Of a stretch of 64,000 nt of DNA, positions 44,450 through 53,803 are shown one piece after another. The notes under the pieces are model-generated. The model saw only the letters and a list, made by a program, of their open reading frames with translations, ran no database searches and was not told the origin of the DNA. Location of the stretch: NCBI GenBank assembly GCA_017432325.1, contig JAFRJJ010000003.1, positions 1 through 64,000 of the forward strand. Direction: 5' to 3'. The number at the start of each line of letters is the position of its first letter. Position 1 is the stretch's first letter. The DNA is from Solobacterium sp. (GTDB lineage Bacteria > Bacillota_I > Bacilli_A > Erysipelotrichales > Erysipelotrichaceae). Position numbers and translations under genes: made by a program.

Positions 44450-45724
44450 ATGAAAGAACAGATCAGGAAACTTCACGACAGCGCGTGCGTACAGAAAGCA
44501 CTGGCATTCATCGAACAGGATGCTGATCACATTACGGAACAGCAGATCGAGCTGGCACTGATCCCCGCATATTCCAACCATGAGGAACAGAAAGCTGCCA
44601 GATTCAAAGAAATGATCGAAGAAATAGGCTATGAAGCTGTGCAGGATGAAGTCCTGAATACCTATACCGTGATCAGGGGACCGGAAAACAGCCCGATCGT
44701 CTGGGTCAGCGCGCACCTTGACACTGTATTCCCGATGGATACGGAACTGAAGCTCAGAAGGGAAGGCCCACGCATCTGTATTCCCGGCATCTGTGACGAT
44801 ACGAGAGGCTGCGCAGAAGTACTGGCATTGCTGCGTGCAATGAAAGAAGCGGATATCAGACCGGCATGTACGCTGATCATCGGCGGGGATGTCGGTGAAG
44901 AAGGTGTCGGAAACTTCCGGGGCATGCGCCATATCTTTGAAACGAAGAATACGAAAGCTGACGCGTTCATCTCGATCGACGGCTGCGGTGACCAGCTGAC
45001 ATACGGCGGTGTTTCCGATGTACAGTACCGCATTACATTCCGCGGGCCGGGCGGTCACTCCATGGGCGCTTTCGGACTGGTCAATCCGATCATGTGCATG
45101 GGCAGGACGATCGCCAGGATCGCCGAACAGCGCGTACCGAATGATCCGTTCACGATCTTCAACGTATCCACGGTCAAGGGCGGCACAGGCGTCACATCCA
45201 TTGCCAGCGAATGCTCATTCACCATGGATGTCAGAAGCGCGAGCGGCGATGTGATGAAGGCGTTCCATCAGAAATGCCTGGATATCGCACATGAATGCGC
45301 TGATGAAGAATACGCAAGATGGGAAGAAGAACGGAACTGGTCGGCCGCAAACGGAAGACGGAAGAATTTTGATCCGGATGCACGCATACAGATCAGCACG
45401 GAAGAACTGAGCGGTTCCATGGGAGGGATCCAGGATGAGAACTGCGAGATCGTAACGATCCTGAAGAATGCATTTGAAGTGTCGGGCGTTCAGCCTGTCC
45501 TGAGAAGCCTGTCTTCCACGGACGCGAATATCCCGCTTTCAAAAGGCATCCCTGCCGCCACGATCTGCAGCGGCGGAAAGAGCGGCGGTACACATGATAT
45601 CAGTGAATGGTATGATCCCACTGACGCATACAAAGGCGTCCAAAAGAACCTGCTGTGCGTGCTTGCACTGACCGGTGTGGAAGGTCTCTGCGGACCGCTG
45701 ATCTCAAAAACACAGACAAAATAA
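44450..45724 (+). CDS. M20/M25/M40-family metallopeptidase
   Basis: A 424-residue enzyme with the M20 metal set: SAHLDTVFPMD, CDDTRGCAEVLALL, GGDVGEEGVGN, and a late SGGTHDISEWY. A lid domain with GPGGHSMGAFG is present. It resembles peptidase T/carboxypeptidase G2-type enzymes that cut small peptides or acyl-amino acids. It lies 14 bases after the GH13 gene with GAGGTC upstream and ends at a bidirectional terminator. Confidence 0.85.
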   Translation: MKEQIRKLHDSACVQKALAFIEQDADHITEQQIELALIPAYSNHEEQKAARFKEMIEEIGYEAVQDEVLNTYTVIRGPENSPIVWVSAHLDTVFPMDTELKLRREGPRICIPGICDDTRGCAEVLALLRAMKEADIRPACTLIIGGDVGEEGVGNFRGMRHIFETKNTKADAFISIDGCGDQLTYGGVSDVQYRITFRGPGGHSMGAFGLVNPIMCMGRTIARIAEQRVPNDPFTIFNVSTVKGGTGVTSIASECSFTMDVRSASGDVMKAFHQKCLDIAHECADEEYARWEEERNWSAANGRRKNFDPDARIQISTEELSGSMGGIQDENCEIVTILKNAFEVSGVQPVLRSLSSTDANIPLSKGIPAATICSGGKSGGTHDISEWYDPTDAYKGVQKNLLCVLALTGVEGLCGPLISKTQTK

Positions 45725-45746
45725 ACTGCCGGAATCAGTACGATAA

Positions 45747-45789
45747 AAAGTGCTGCCTGTTTGATAACAAAACAGACAGCATTTTTTCT
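45747..45789 (+). terminator. Bidirectional intrinsic terminator
   Basis: TGCTG-CCTGTTT pairs with AAACAG-CAGCA with one bulge; As precede and six Ts follow, so both converging transcripts (M20 and LysR) can end here. Confidence 0.85.
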
Positions 45790-45800
45790 TTCCGGTTTTT

Positions 45801-46679
45801 TCAGCATTTCAGTTCTTTGATTATCCGGAAAATATCGTACAGGTTTTCTTTATCGCGGCTGTATTTGGGAATCGCGATCATGATGTCATAGCTTATTACA
45901 GGCAGGTCAGTTTCAATGACAGTATAGTCATGGTCCTCTTTCACCAGATGCTTCGGAACCATACCTGCACCGTATCCGTTTTCGACAAGCCGGAGCACTT
46001 CTTCGGCACTCGGAGATTTGTAGACAGCCGGAGGCTTCAGCTGATCGATACGCAGTTCTTCCGGGATCAGGGGTTCCAGGAATGTATCCCTCGCGTAATA
46101 GATGAAGGGGATCTTTTTGAGCTGTTTCATGAGCGGGACATCATCGCTGAGCGGGTAACCGGAGGAGACTGCCAGAACAAGATGCTCATGATACAGAAGC
46201 GCAGTCTCAATGACGCTGTCACTGATCTGTCTTGCCGCAAGGATCGCAAGATCGACAGAACCGTTTTTTAAAAGCTGCAGGGACTGGCTGGAATCAGAAC
46301 GGTAAAAGTAGATGTTGATGTCAGGGAACTGTTCTTTCAGAATCGTCAGGATCCGGTCGGAAACCGAATTGTATGCCTGGTTGCATATGGCGATGCGGAT
46401 CGTCCTGGAAGTATCATGTGCCAGACGTTCGATACCTTCATATGTTTCTTCCTTGATCCGGATCATTGACTCGGCCGTTCGCAGATACAGTTCACCAAGC
46501 TGGGTGACAGTTACTTTTTTGCCGCGGGTACGCTCAAACAGCAGACCTCCGGCTTCCTTTTCTTCTTTTGCCAGCGCCTGGGAGAGGGCGGACTGGGAGA
46601 TGTTCAGTTTTTCCGCTGCTTTCAGGATCGTCCCTTCCCTGGCGATTGCAAGCATATATTCATAATTGTTCGTGTTCAT
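45801..46679 (-). CDS. LysR-type regulator
   Basis: A 292-residue LTTR with the HTH at residues 1-60 (YMLAIAREGTILKAAEKLNISQSALSQAL) and an effector domain from about residue 88. The ATG is six bases after the stop of the upstream LysR gene with GAGAGG between, so the two regulators are one operon. Both may act on the divergent permease/dehydratase operon. The two are only moderately alike, so they probably sense different ligands. Confidence 0.9.
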   Translation of the reverse strand: MNTNNYEYMLAIAREGTILKAAEKLNISQSALSQALAKEEKEAGGLLFERTRGKKVTVTQLGELYLRTAESMIRIKEETYEGIERLAHDTSRTIRIAICNQAYNSVSDRILTILKEQFPDINIYFYRSDSSQSLQLLKNGSVDLAILAARQISDSVIETALLYHEHLVLAVSSGYPLSDDVPLMKQLKKIPFIYYARDTFLEPLIPEELRIDQLKPPAVYKSPSAEEVLRLVENGYGAGMVPKHLVKEDHDYTVIETDLPVISYDIMIAIPKYSRDKENLYDIFRIIKELKC

Positions 46680-46681
46680 AT

Positions 46682-47602
46682 TCAGCCTCTCAATGACATC
46701 AGCTGTTCGTTCTGGAACCGGATCAGCTCTTTATCTGCTTTTGAAAGCACCCGGTCCTTCCGGTATCCAAGGATCGGATAGACGATGAACGGAGGGTCAA
46801 AACTGTAAGGCGCAGCGTGCTCGAGCGGGGAGAATGCTCTTCTTGTAACGACACCGATCCCATTCCCGGCTTTGATCATAGCGGCGATCGCTCCTGTGTT
46901 GGATGAGCGGAAGATGATATTCGGGTTATATCCTGCCTGTTCAAACAATCGGTTCAGTGCTTCGCAGAAGGATACCTGCTCGGTAGGCATGATAAACGGC
47001 AGATCACGTATGAGTTCAAAATCAACGGTAGGGAATTGTGCGTCCTTTACCAGTCCGGAAGGGTCATAGTAGCCGGCAAATCCTTCAGGGATCAGCAGGA
47101 TCAGTTCATTTCTCGTACCGATAATGCATTCAAGATCCGGAAAATCCGGATCGGATGTGCTTCCGACCCCGAAATCGATCTTACCCTTGCGGACAAGTTC
47201 CAGCATGTCGCGGTTATAGCACTCTGTGAACTGCAGAGTAACAGAAGGCATGGCATTCCGAAAGTGTTTGTACATTCTGGCGAATACTCTCGTTCCTCCG
47301 GAAGGAGTTCCTCCGATACGGATGATCTCCTGGTCAGAGGTTGAGATCAGTTTTGCTTCACGGTAAAATCTGTCCCGCTCAGCGATCATTTTCCGGGAAC
47401 CCTCCAGATACAGCCTTCCGGCAGGCGTCAGGATGATGCCGTTTCGACTGCGGATCACAAGCTGGACATTCAGTTCCTGTTCCAGATTGGCCAGCCAGGT
47501 GCTTAGCGCAGGCTGGGATATGCCCAGTTCCCGTGCTGCGCTCTGCAGGGAACCCTGATCGGCGAGGGCGGTCATATAAGTCTGGGAACGTACATCCATC
47601 AT
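46682..47602 (-). CDS. LysR-type regulator, first of a pair
   Basis: A 306-residue LTTR: HTH TYMTALADQGSLQSAARELGISQPALSTWLANLEQEL at residues 8-45, effector domain from about 90 (IRIGGTPSGGTRVFARM). AAGGAG is close to ATG 47602; ATG 47599 has better spacing. It diverges from the permease gene at 47778, and the intergenic region carries a perfect inverted repeat at 47717-47743, so it is the likely regulator of that operon. Confidence 0.9.
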   Translation of the reverse strand: MMDVRSQTYMTALADQGSLQSAARELGISQPALSTWLANLEQELNVQLVIRSRNGIILTPAGRLYLEGSRKMIAERDRFYREAKLISTSDQEIIRIGGTPSGGTRVFARMYKHFRNAMPSVTLQFTECYNRDMLELVRKGKIDFGVGSTSDPDFPDLECIIGTRNELILLIPEGFAGYYDPSGLVKDAQFPTVDFELIRDLPFIMPTEQVSFCEALNRLFEQAGYNPNIIFRSSNTGAIAAMIKAGNGIGVVTRRAFSPLEHAAPYSFDPPFIVYPILGYRKDRVLSKADKELIRFQNEQLMSLRG

Positions 47603-47716
47603 AATCTCCTTTTATAAATAATTCTGATTAAATATATAATAGATACCTGTTTGTATAAAATCAAGTGATTATCTATAGTGAAAGTGTAAAAAGTAAGCGG
47701 ATACAATATAGATAAA

Positions 47717-47743
47717 ACTTATATAAAGGAAAATTATATAAGT
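47717..47743. promoter_or_regulatory. Perfect 10-bp inverted repeat, candidate LysR operator
   Basis: ACTTATATAA (47717-47726) and its exact complement TTATATAAGT (47734-47743) flank seven bases. It lies between the divergent LysR gene (start 47602) and permease (start 47778), 35 bases before the permease RBS. Confidence 0.6.
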
Positions 47744-47777
47744 ATAAATTATGCAGACCGCTTACCAGGAGGATAGT

Positions 47778-49094
47778 ATGTTTGATTTCAACACAGTCGT
47801 CACACTGCTTGTCCTGTTATGGATCATTATCGGATTCATGTCAGGAAAATGGTCAATGGGTACAGTTGCCATGACAGGTCTGGTCATCCTGGAAGTTACG
47901 AAAGTCCTGGAATTCTCTGAGGCGTTCGCTTACTTCTCATCGACCAACATTATCATGATCGGAGGTATGTTCATTCTCTCCGGCGCACTTCAGAAAACAA
48001 GTATCGTTTCGAAGCTCAGGGCATGGATGCTGTCACATGCGAACAACCCGACAACGATCGTAGCGATCTACTTCGGCGCATGCTGGCTGATGGTCCACTT
48101 CGTTTCACCGCTGGCTCTGATCTCACTGCTCCTGCCGATGATGAACGCTCTTGGTGAAGACTCCAAAGTTCAGCCTTCACATCTGCTGTATCCGGGTTCC
48201 ATCATGGCTCACGCAGCTCAGAACTCCCTGCCTTTCGGAAACACATTGACAGCGTTCGTAACGATCAACGCAATGCTCGCTGCCAACGGTTCCACTGCTG
48301 AAGCAGGCGTTCTCGATAAGGTATTCGTCGTCTTCCCTGCATGCCTTGCTACATATCTGTATCTGGTACTGGTCGGCTGGAAGCACTACCCTGTTCATAA
48401 GATCGACACATCCAAGATCAAAGAATTCAACGAAAAGAAATCCGATATCACTCCTGCACAGGAAAAAATCATCTACGCTGTATTCTGCGCAGTCATGGTC
48501 CTGATCGTCGTTTCCAACATGGTCAAGGGCTTCCCGATCGACATGTATGTTATTCCGGCAATCGCTGATATCATTCTCCTGCTGGCAGGCATCATGAAGG
48601 TTCCCGATGTCAGAAATTCCATGAATATCGATGCACTGTTCATGCTGTGCGGCGTTCTCCCTCTGGCAACAGCTATGCAGAAATCCAACGCAGCTCAGAT
48701 CGTCGCAAACGCGATCGTCGGTATGCTCGGCGGAAATCCTTCCTTCCCGGTATTCATTCTCGCATTCATGCTGGTCGGCGGTATCCTGACTCAGTTCATG
48801 TCCAACTCAGCTACATATAACGTATTCTGCCCGCTGTCCATCGTTACAGCTATGCAGATGGGATTCAACCCTGTCGCATGTGTCCTGGCTCTGTCCGCAA
48901 TGACAACAGCAGCTATGCTGACACCGATGTCCTCACCGTCTGTCGCGATTGCCTACGGTGCCGGCGGATATTCCCAGAAAGAAGTCATGAAAGCATCGAT
49001 CGTTCCCTGGATCATCCATACAGTAGTCGTATTCGCAACGATCCTTGTCCTGTACGGTATGAATGGTACAAGCGGACTGATCGGCGGACGCTGA
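47778..49094 (+). CDS. SLC13/ArsB-type (ion transporter superfamily) permease
   Basis: A 438-residue protein with about eleven TM helices, from DFNTVVTLLVLLWIIIGF to the C-terminal IIHTVVVFATILVLYG. The two re-entrant SNS-like motifs of the divalent-anion symporter class are visible as FSSTNIIMIGG and FMSNSATYNVF. Such permeases import dicarboxylates and related anions. The gene directly precedes a sugar-acid dehydratase and follows an aldarate-type LysR pair, so a hexonate or diacid is the likely substrate. AGGAGG precedes ATG 47778. Confidence 0.82.
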   Translation: MFDFNTVVTLLVLLWIIIGFMSGKWSMGTVAMTGLVILEVTKVLEFSEAFAYFSSTNIIMIGGMFILSGALQKTSIVSKLRAWMLSHANNPTTIVAIYFGACWLMVHFVSPLALISLLLPMMNALGEDSKVQPSHLLYPGSIMAHAAQNSLPFGNTLTAFVTINAMLAANGSTAEAGVLDKVFVVFPACLATYLYLVLVGWKHYPVHKIDTSKIKEFNEKKSDITPAQEKIIYAVFCAVMVLIVVSNMVKGFPIDMYVIPAIADIILLLAGIMKVPDVRNSMNIDALFMLCGVLPLATAMQKSNAAQIVANAIVGMLGGNPSFPVFILAFMLVGGILTQFMSNSATYNVFCPLSIVTAMQMGFNPVACVLALSAMTTAAMLTPMSSPSVAIAYGAGGYSQKEVMKASIVPWIIHTVVVFATILVLYGMNGTSGLIGGR

Positions 49095-49122
49095 TACAAT
49101 ATAGATAGAGAGGAAAACCAAC

Positions 49123-50274
49123 ATGAAGATCACAAATGTTACGACTTATTCGGTTCACACTACGCAGTTCAGAAACTTCAACTTTGTCAGGATCGATACA
49201 GACGAGGGTGTCCACGGTGTCGGTGAACTCTTCTGTGTCGGCGCAGACGCAGCGGTCGCTGAAATGGTCCATTATGTATCCGAATGGGTCATCGGCATGG
49301 ATCCGCTGGACAGGGAACGCATCCAGAAGCGTATCCTGAACTACTCCAGATTTGAAGGCGGTTCTGTTCTTCGCACAGCAGCTTCCGGCATCGACCTGGC
49401 ACTCTGGGATATCGCAGGAAAGATCGCGAACCTTCCTGTATACAAGCTGCTTGGCGCAGTCAGGGATAAGGTTCCCGTATACTGCCACGCAATGGGCAGA
49501 AACAGTCAGGAAACTCTGGAAAACCTCCAGCCCAAGATCGATAAATACGGATATAAAGCTGTCAAGGTAGGCATCCGCGGCGCCGGGTACCTTCCGGAAG
49601 GCGAAGCGATCAATGAAGCAGTTGAAATGTTCAGCGGTCTCAGAAAAGCACTTGGTGATGCATTTGAGATCGGAACAGACCTGCAGACAAAGATCTACAC
49701 ACCTGCTGAAGCGATCAACATCACAAACGCGATCGAACCTTACCGTCCGTTCTTCGTTGAAGAAGCGATCCGTCCCGACAACCTCAGGAACTGGGTCGAA
49801 TATGCATCAAAGACAAATGTCAGACTGGCAACAGGCGAACAGATCTTCACGCCTCAGCTGTTTGAAGAACTGATCCAGTCCCATGCAGTTACGATACTGC
49901 AGCCGGATATCCTGCTGGTAGGCGGCATGACAGGCATGAGAAAGATCGCTGCTATGGCAGAACCTTCCTTCCGTCTGATCTCACCTCACAACCCGCTCAG
50001 CACACTGGCTAACTGCATCAACGTCCACTTCTGCATGAGCACATACAACACGACCTTCCTCGAGAACGAACCGAGAGAAGAAGGTCTTGACGCAGAACTC
50101 GTCACAGATGTCCTCAAGGTCGAAGACGGATTCATCAAGCCGAATGACAAACCGGGCTGGGGCATGGATCTCAACTATGACTTCCTGAAAGAACATGAAG
50201 CGATCGTCTGGAGCAGAGTGAATCTGAATTCACCTCGCGCATATACATCCGACGGCGCACCGCACATCATGTGA
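49123..50274 (+). CDS. Enolase-superfamily sugar-acid dehydratase (mandelate racemase type, DgoD/ManD-like)
   Basis: A 383-residue protein with the MR/MLE barrel motifs: VKVGIRGAG with a basic residue on strand 2, a metal Asp in IGTDLQTKIY, Glu in FVEEAIRPDN and ATGEQIFTP, and the catalytic His in LISPHNPLS. These residues suit acid-sugar dehydratases such as galactonate or mannonate dehydratase. The capping domain is normal length. It is 28 bases after the permease gene and ends in a strong terminator. The exact sugar acid cannot be told from sequence. Confidence 0.85.
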   Translation: MKITNVTTYSVHTTQFRNFNFVRIDTDEGVHGVGELFCVGADAAVAEMVHYVSEWVIGMDPLDRERIQKRILNYSRFEGGSVLRTAASGIDLALWDIAGKIANLPVYKLLGAVRDKVPVYCHAMGRNSQETLENLQPKIDKYGYKAVKVGIRGAGYLPEGEAINEAVEMFSGLRKALGDAFEIGTDLQTKIYTPAEAINITNAIEPYRPFFVEEAIRPDNLRNWVEYASKTNVRLATGEQIFTPQLFEELIQSHAVTILQPDILLVGGMTGMRKIAAMAEPSFRLISPHNPLSTLANCINVHFCMSTYNTTFLENEPREEGLDAELVTDVLKVEDGFIKPNDKPGWGMDLNYDFLKEHEAIVWSRVNLNSPRAYTSDGAPHIM

Positions 50275-50299
50275 GCTGCTGAAAAGAAACAACTGAATG

Positions 50300-50328
50300 G
50301 AGTCCGCGGAGCATCTGCGGACTCTTTC
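50300..50328 (+). terminator. Intrinsic terminator after the dehydratase
   Basis: GAGTCCGC (50300-50307) pairs perfectly with GCGGACTC (50317-50324) followed by TTT. Confidence 0.8.
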
Positions 50329-50501
50329 ATTCGTAGAAATGAAATGGAAAGCGTAAAACACTGCAGCAAAATGAAATCAGGAAACCGTTCTGAGGCAGAT
50401 ACTTCCGGTTATAACCGGACTTCATCAACCTGTTCCAGAGAGTCCTTCAGATGCTCGAAAACAGAAACAACAGACGTTAACATTTGATCCCGGAAGAACA
50501 T

Positions 50502-50529
50502 GGCGATGTCATAGCGGCATCGCTTTTTT
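50502..50529 (+). terminator. Orphan intrinsic terminator
   Basis: GCGATG (50503-50508) pairs with CATCGC (50518-50523) and six Ts follow. No coding gene lies directly upstream, so it may end a small RNA or be a read-through stop. Confidence 0.65.
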
Positions 50530-50750
50530 GCACAGATCTGACCGGCCTATGTACGATCCGAAACATTCTGCCGTCCATGAAGAAGAACGGTTCAGCAGGA
50601 ACTGATTGCTTTACGGAAGGCATACATAGGGACTGATCCGGAAAAAGATGGTTTTTGTCGTTTCTGCCTTTATTGTTTATCTGTTGAAATTGTGATAATT
50701 TTGAAACATACGAAATATTGCAGTTCAATTTGAAACAGAGGACAGAAATT

Positions 50751-51797
50751 ATGGTAAATCGGTTTTATCAGAGAATTATTTCGGAACTGCGTATGACGAT
50801 CAGGCCGGTATTCGGAGTTACAGACAGATACGGTGAAATGATCGCATGCTCCGATGAATCACAGATAGGAAGGATGATCGACGGTTTCAGGATGGAACAG
50901 GATCTGTTTTCACAGAACGGAATAACATTCAGGACACTTCCCGCCAGTTCTGCAAACCGGTATGCGGTATTTGTGCAGAGCACAGAGCCATCCGCTGCCG
51001 AACAGGCGTCTCTGATCGCATCTTTCCTGAAGATCATGTTGAATCAGGACGAATCATCCGACTCACAGACGGAGTTCCTGAGAAAGGTCCTGTACGGGCA
51101 GATCCCGGAAGGCCTGCTGTATGAAAAACTCAAAAAGCTCAGCATCAATGACAAGGTAGGCCATTATGTTGCTGCAGTACATTCCGTTTCCGGCTATCAG
51201 CCGAGATTCTATCATTTCTGTGACACATTCCTGGTATCTCATGACAAAGACTATATATTTCTGGATGAAGAAAGAAATGTCATTCTTATCCGTGAAGATA
51301 CCAAAGGAGATATCGAAACTCTTTTCTTTCAGCAGCTGAAGCAGCTGGAAAGCCAGTATGGCATCTCTGCATCGGCAGGAATCAGTAAGGTCTCCATGGA
51401 TCTGCTGGATCTGCCGGAACTCTACAGACAGGCGGATCTTGCGATGAGGTCAGCCTGCGCCTGTGATCCGGCAAAAACAGTGATGATGAACGGACATCTG
51501 GGATACTCAGGCATCATCGGCAGAATGTCGCCGGAAGAATGCATAAAGTATCTTGAGGAGACCGATCCGACCCCGATCACGCAGGATGAAGAAATGCTGT
51601 TTACGGTCAGGAAATTCCTGGAAAATGACCTGAACATATCCGAAACAGCCAAGAAACTGTATATCAACCGGAACACACTGATCTATCGTCTGAATAAGAT
51701 CCAGAAGGATACCGGTCTTGATCTCAGAAAGTTTGACGACGCAATGACGTTCAAAACAGCACTTATGGTCAGAAATCATCAGAACACCGGGAGGTAA
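50751..51797 (+). CDS. CdaR/PucR-type sugar-diacid regulator
   Basis: A 348-residue activator. Residues 1-110 look like a diacid-recognition/PAS-like sensor (VFGVTDRYGEMIACSDES). The middle has the GGDEF-like ASAGISKVSMDL fold seen in CdaR, and the last 55 residues hold the PucR HTH: FLENDLNISETAKKLYINRNTLIYRLNKIQKDTGLDL. CdaR in E. coli is activated by glucarate, galactarate and glycerate. Position in an aldarate locus supports that role here. Start ATG 50751 follows GAGGAC. The next gene starts two bases after its stop. Confidence 0.85.
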   Translation: MVNRFYQRIISELRMTIRPVFGVTDRYGEMIACSDESQIGRMIDGFRMEQDLFSQNGITFRTLPASSANRYAVFVQSTEPSAAEQASLIASFLKIMLNQDESSDSQTEFLRKVLYGQIPEGLLYEKLKKLSINDKVGHYVAAVHSVSGYQPRFYHFCDTFLVSHDKDYIFLDEERNVILIREDTKGDIETLFFQQLKQLESQYGISASAGISKVSMDLLDLPELYRQADLAMRSACACDPAKTVMMNGHLGYSGIIGRMSPEECIKYLEETDPTPITQDEEMLFTVRKFLENDLNISETAKKLYINRNTLIYRLNKIQKDTGLDLRKFDDAMTFKTALMVRNHQNTGR

Positions 51798-51799
51798 TC

Positions 51800-53683
51800 A
51801 TGGCAAAAACAGCAGTATTCCTACCCGGATCGATTCCAAAGGAAACTGTCGGGAATGAGATCCGGAAGTATCCCCATATAGAACCGATCTTTATCGAGCA
51901 GATCTCTAACAACGATGTAAAAACTGTTGCTGAGCAGCTGATTCGTGAGAAATGCGATCTATTTATTGCCAGAGGACTGCAGGCACAGATGCTGTCGGAA
52001 ATGACCAGAATACCGGTCGTTCCGCTGAGGATCACCGCCCAGGAACTGGGTATACTGATCAAAGAAGTATGTGAAAAGCTGGAAAAACATGATCCGTCCA
52101 TTGCACTGATCGGCTTCTCCAACATGTATTGTGATGTTGAACATTTTGAAGAACTGTTCCATGTCCGCCTGCACAGATATCTGCTCAACAGTATGGAAGA
52201 GATCGACCAGGTCCTTCATGATGCTGTAAAGGACGGCATGAATGCGATCATCGGTGGAAGACACAGCTGTGAAAAGGCTAAAGCATTCGGCCTTCCGGCA
52301 TTCTTTGCTTCCGGCGGAACGGAAGGCCTGTCCGAAACATTGAACATGGCGGAGATGATCTGTGAACTGACCGATACCAAGCGCAATGACACGGCGGAGA
52401 TCACCGCAATGGTTGAAAATAACTTCAACGGTATTCTCCAGGTCGGGAAAACCAATCTGATCCTGAGAGCGAACAGGATCATGACGAATATACTCTCTCT
52501 GGATATGCAGGATATCATCGGGAAGCGGATCCAGGATCTGATTCCGGGCATCTCCTTGCGCCAGCTGCACGACGCGATCTATGACGGACGTGAAACCTTC
52601 ACCTCCATGATCTTGCTGAACAATGTCAGTTATGCAGTCAATATTTCACCTGTTGAAGTCAATGGTGAGATCGAAACCGCGATTCTGACATTCCAGGAAG
52701 GACGCAGGATCCGTCAGCTGGACCAGGAACTGAGAAGGGATCTGCTGGCAAGAGGGTTTGTCGCTGCAAGAACGTTTGAGAAAACAGAATGGATGTCCCT
52801 GCAGATGAAAGACATCCGCCGCACAGCCAGACAGGTTGCCGGTTTCCAGGTGCCTGTTCTGATCACCGGAGAACGCGGTGTGGAGAAAAAGATGCTGGCA
52901 GAGTGCATCCATAATGACTCCATGGTCCGTGACAACAGCTTTATTGAAGTGGAATGTGCTTCAGCAGATCCTGATATAATACGAAAATTTCTGTTTGGAG
53001 AATCGAAGGATCAGGAACCTTCCTATGCGGAACTTGCACAGGACGGAACATTGTATCTGAAGGATGTTGATGCGCTGGATAAGACAGGTCAGTATTACCT
53101 GCATCAGCTGATCCGCGGCAGAAGATATATCGGCACAAGAGGCATGTACACATCTGCCAATGTCAGAGTGATCGCTTCAACTGAACGTGATCTGGTGGAT
53201 ATGGTAGAACATGGCCTGTTCCGGAGCGACCTGTATTACGAGATGTCCATGGTCAGGCTGGATATTGAACCGCTGAGAAACAGACGGGAAGATATCAGTA
53301 TGTATGTGCACTCATTCATGAATGAATGCCAGAAGGAATATGACCGCTATGTACACCTGACAAAAGGTGCGGAAGAAATGCTGAAAGGGTATGACTGGCC
53401 GGGCAATGTACAGCAGGTACGCAGTGTATGTCACAAGATCGTGCTGCTTTGCCAGAAGCGGGACGCAGATGAGCTGTTTGTCAGAAGGCAGCTGGATCAG
53501 TCATTCCCGGTACTTGCAAGGAATCCCGAAGGGGAGGTCATTACGTTCCGTGAAAAGAAAGCGATAGAGATCACACAGCTGCTTCAGAAACATCAGGGTT
53601 CCAGAGAAAAAGTTGCCCAGGAACTCGGTATTTCCAAGACAACGCTCTGGAGATATATGAAGAAATACGGCATCAACAGCTGA
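51800..53683 (+). CDS. PrpR-like regulator: PrpR-N, PAS, degenerate AAA and Fis HTH
   Basis: A 627-residue protein. Residues 1-180 are a PrpR_N/periplasmic-binding-like sensor, 195-300 a PAS domain, 330-560 an AAA region of sigma-54-activator type and 585-627 a Fis HTH (KVAQELGISKTTLWRYMKKYG). The AAA module is eroded: Walker A reads GERGVEKK instead of G-x-x-G-T-G-K-E, Walker B reads LYLKDVDAL with the key Asp-Glu lost, and the GAFTGA loop that touches sigma-54 is missing. It therefore probably acts as a repressor or sigma-A activator rather than a sigma-54 remodelling ATPase. Operon with the CdaR-like gene. Confidence 0.85.
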   Translation: MAKTAVFLPGSIPKETVGNEIRKYPHIEPIFIEQISNNDVKTVAEQLIREKCDLFIARGLQAQMLSEMTRIPVVPLRITAQELGILIKEVCEKLEKHDPSIALIGFSNMYCDVEHFEELFHVRLHRYLLNSMEEIDQVLHDAVKDGMNAIIGGRHSCEKAKAFGLPAFFASGGTEGLSETLNMAEMICELTDTKRNDTAEITAMVENNFNGILQVGKTNLILRANRIMTNILSLDMQDIIGKRIQDLIPGISLRQLHDAIYDGRETFTSMILLNNVSYAVNISPVEVNGEIETAILTFQEGRRIRQLDQELRRDLLARGFVAARTFEKTEWMSLQMKDIRRTARQVAGFQVPVLITGERGVEKKMLAECIHNDSMVRDNSFIEVECASADPDIIRKFLFGESKDQEPSYAELAQDGTLYLKDVDALDKTGQYYLHQLIRGRRYIGTRGMYTSANVRVIASTERDLVDMVEHGLFRSDLYYEMSMVRLDIEPLRNRREDISMYVHSFMNECQKEYDRYVHLTKGAEEMLKGYDWPGNVQQVRSVCHKIVLLCQKRDADELFVRRQLDQSFPVLARNPEGEVITFREKKAIEITQLLQKHQGSREKVAQELGISKTTLWRYMKKYGINS

Positions 53684-53803
53684 AACGATATCTTTCACGA
53701 ATTCCGGATTTCTTAATCATGTCAGAAAAATGAGAGATTTTCAGCGATCTTTCTTACTGATCACAATAACGTTTATGATTCAATAAACCAGGAGGACAGT
53801 CTG

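Larger units (their letters stand above)
50275..50750 (+). other. Gene-free stretch with two terminators and repeated TGAAACA motifs
   Basis: About 475 bases between the dehydratase and the CdaR-like gene. It holds two intrinsic terminators (50300-50328 and 50502-50529) with 170 bases of unassigned sequence between them, then the AT-rich regulatory region with two TTTGAAACA-type sites. I see no ORF with an RBS; a 47-codon frame near 50345 lacks one. Confidence 0.5.

Noticed and set aside
50345..50500. 47-codon ORF starting MESVKHCSK
   Set aside because: No ribosome binding site, no conserved-looking composition and it lies between two terminators.
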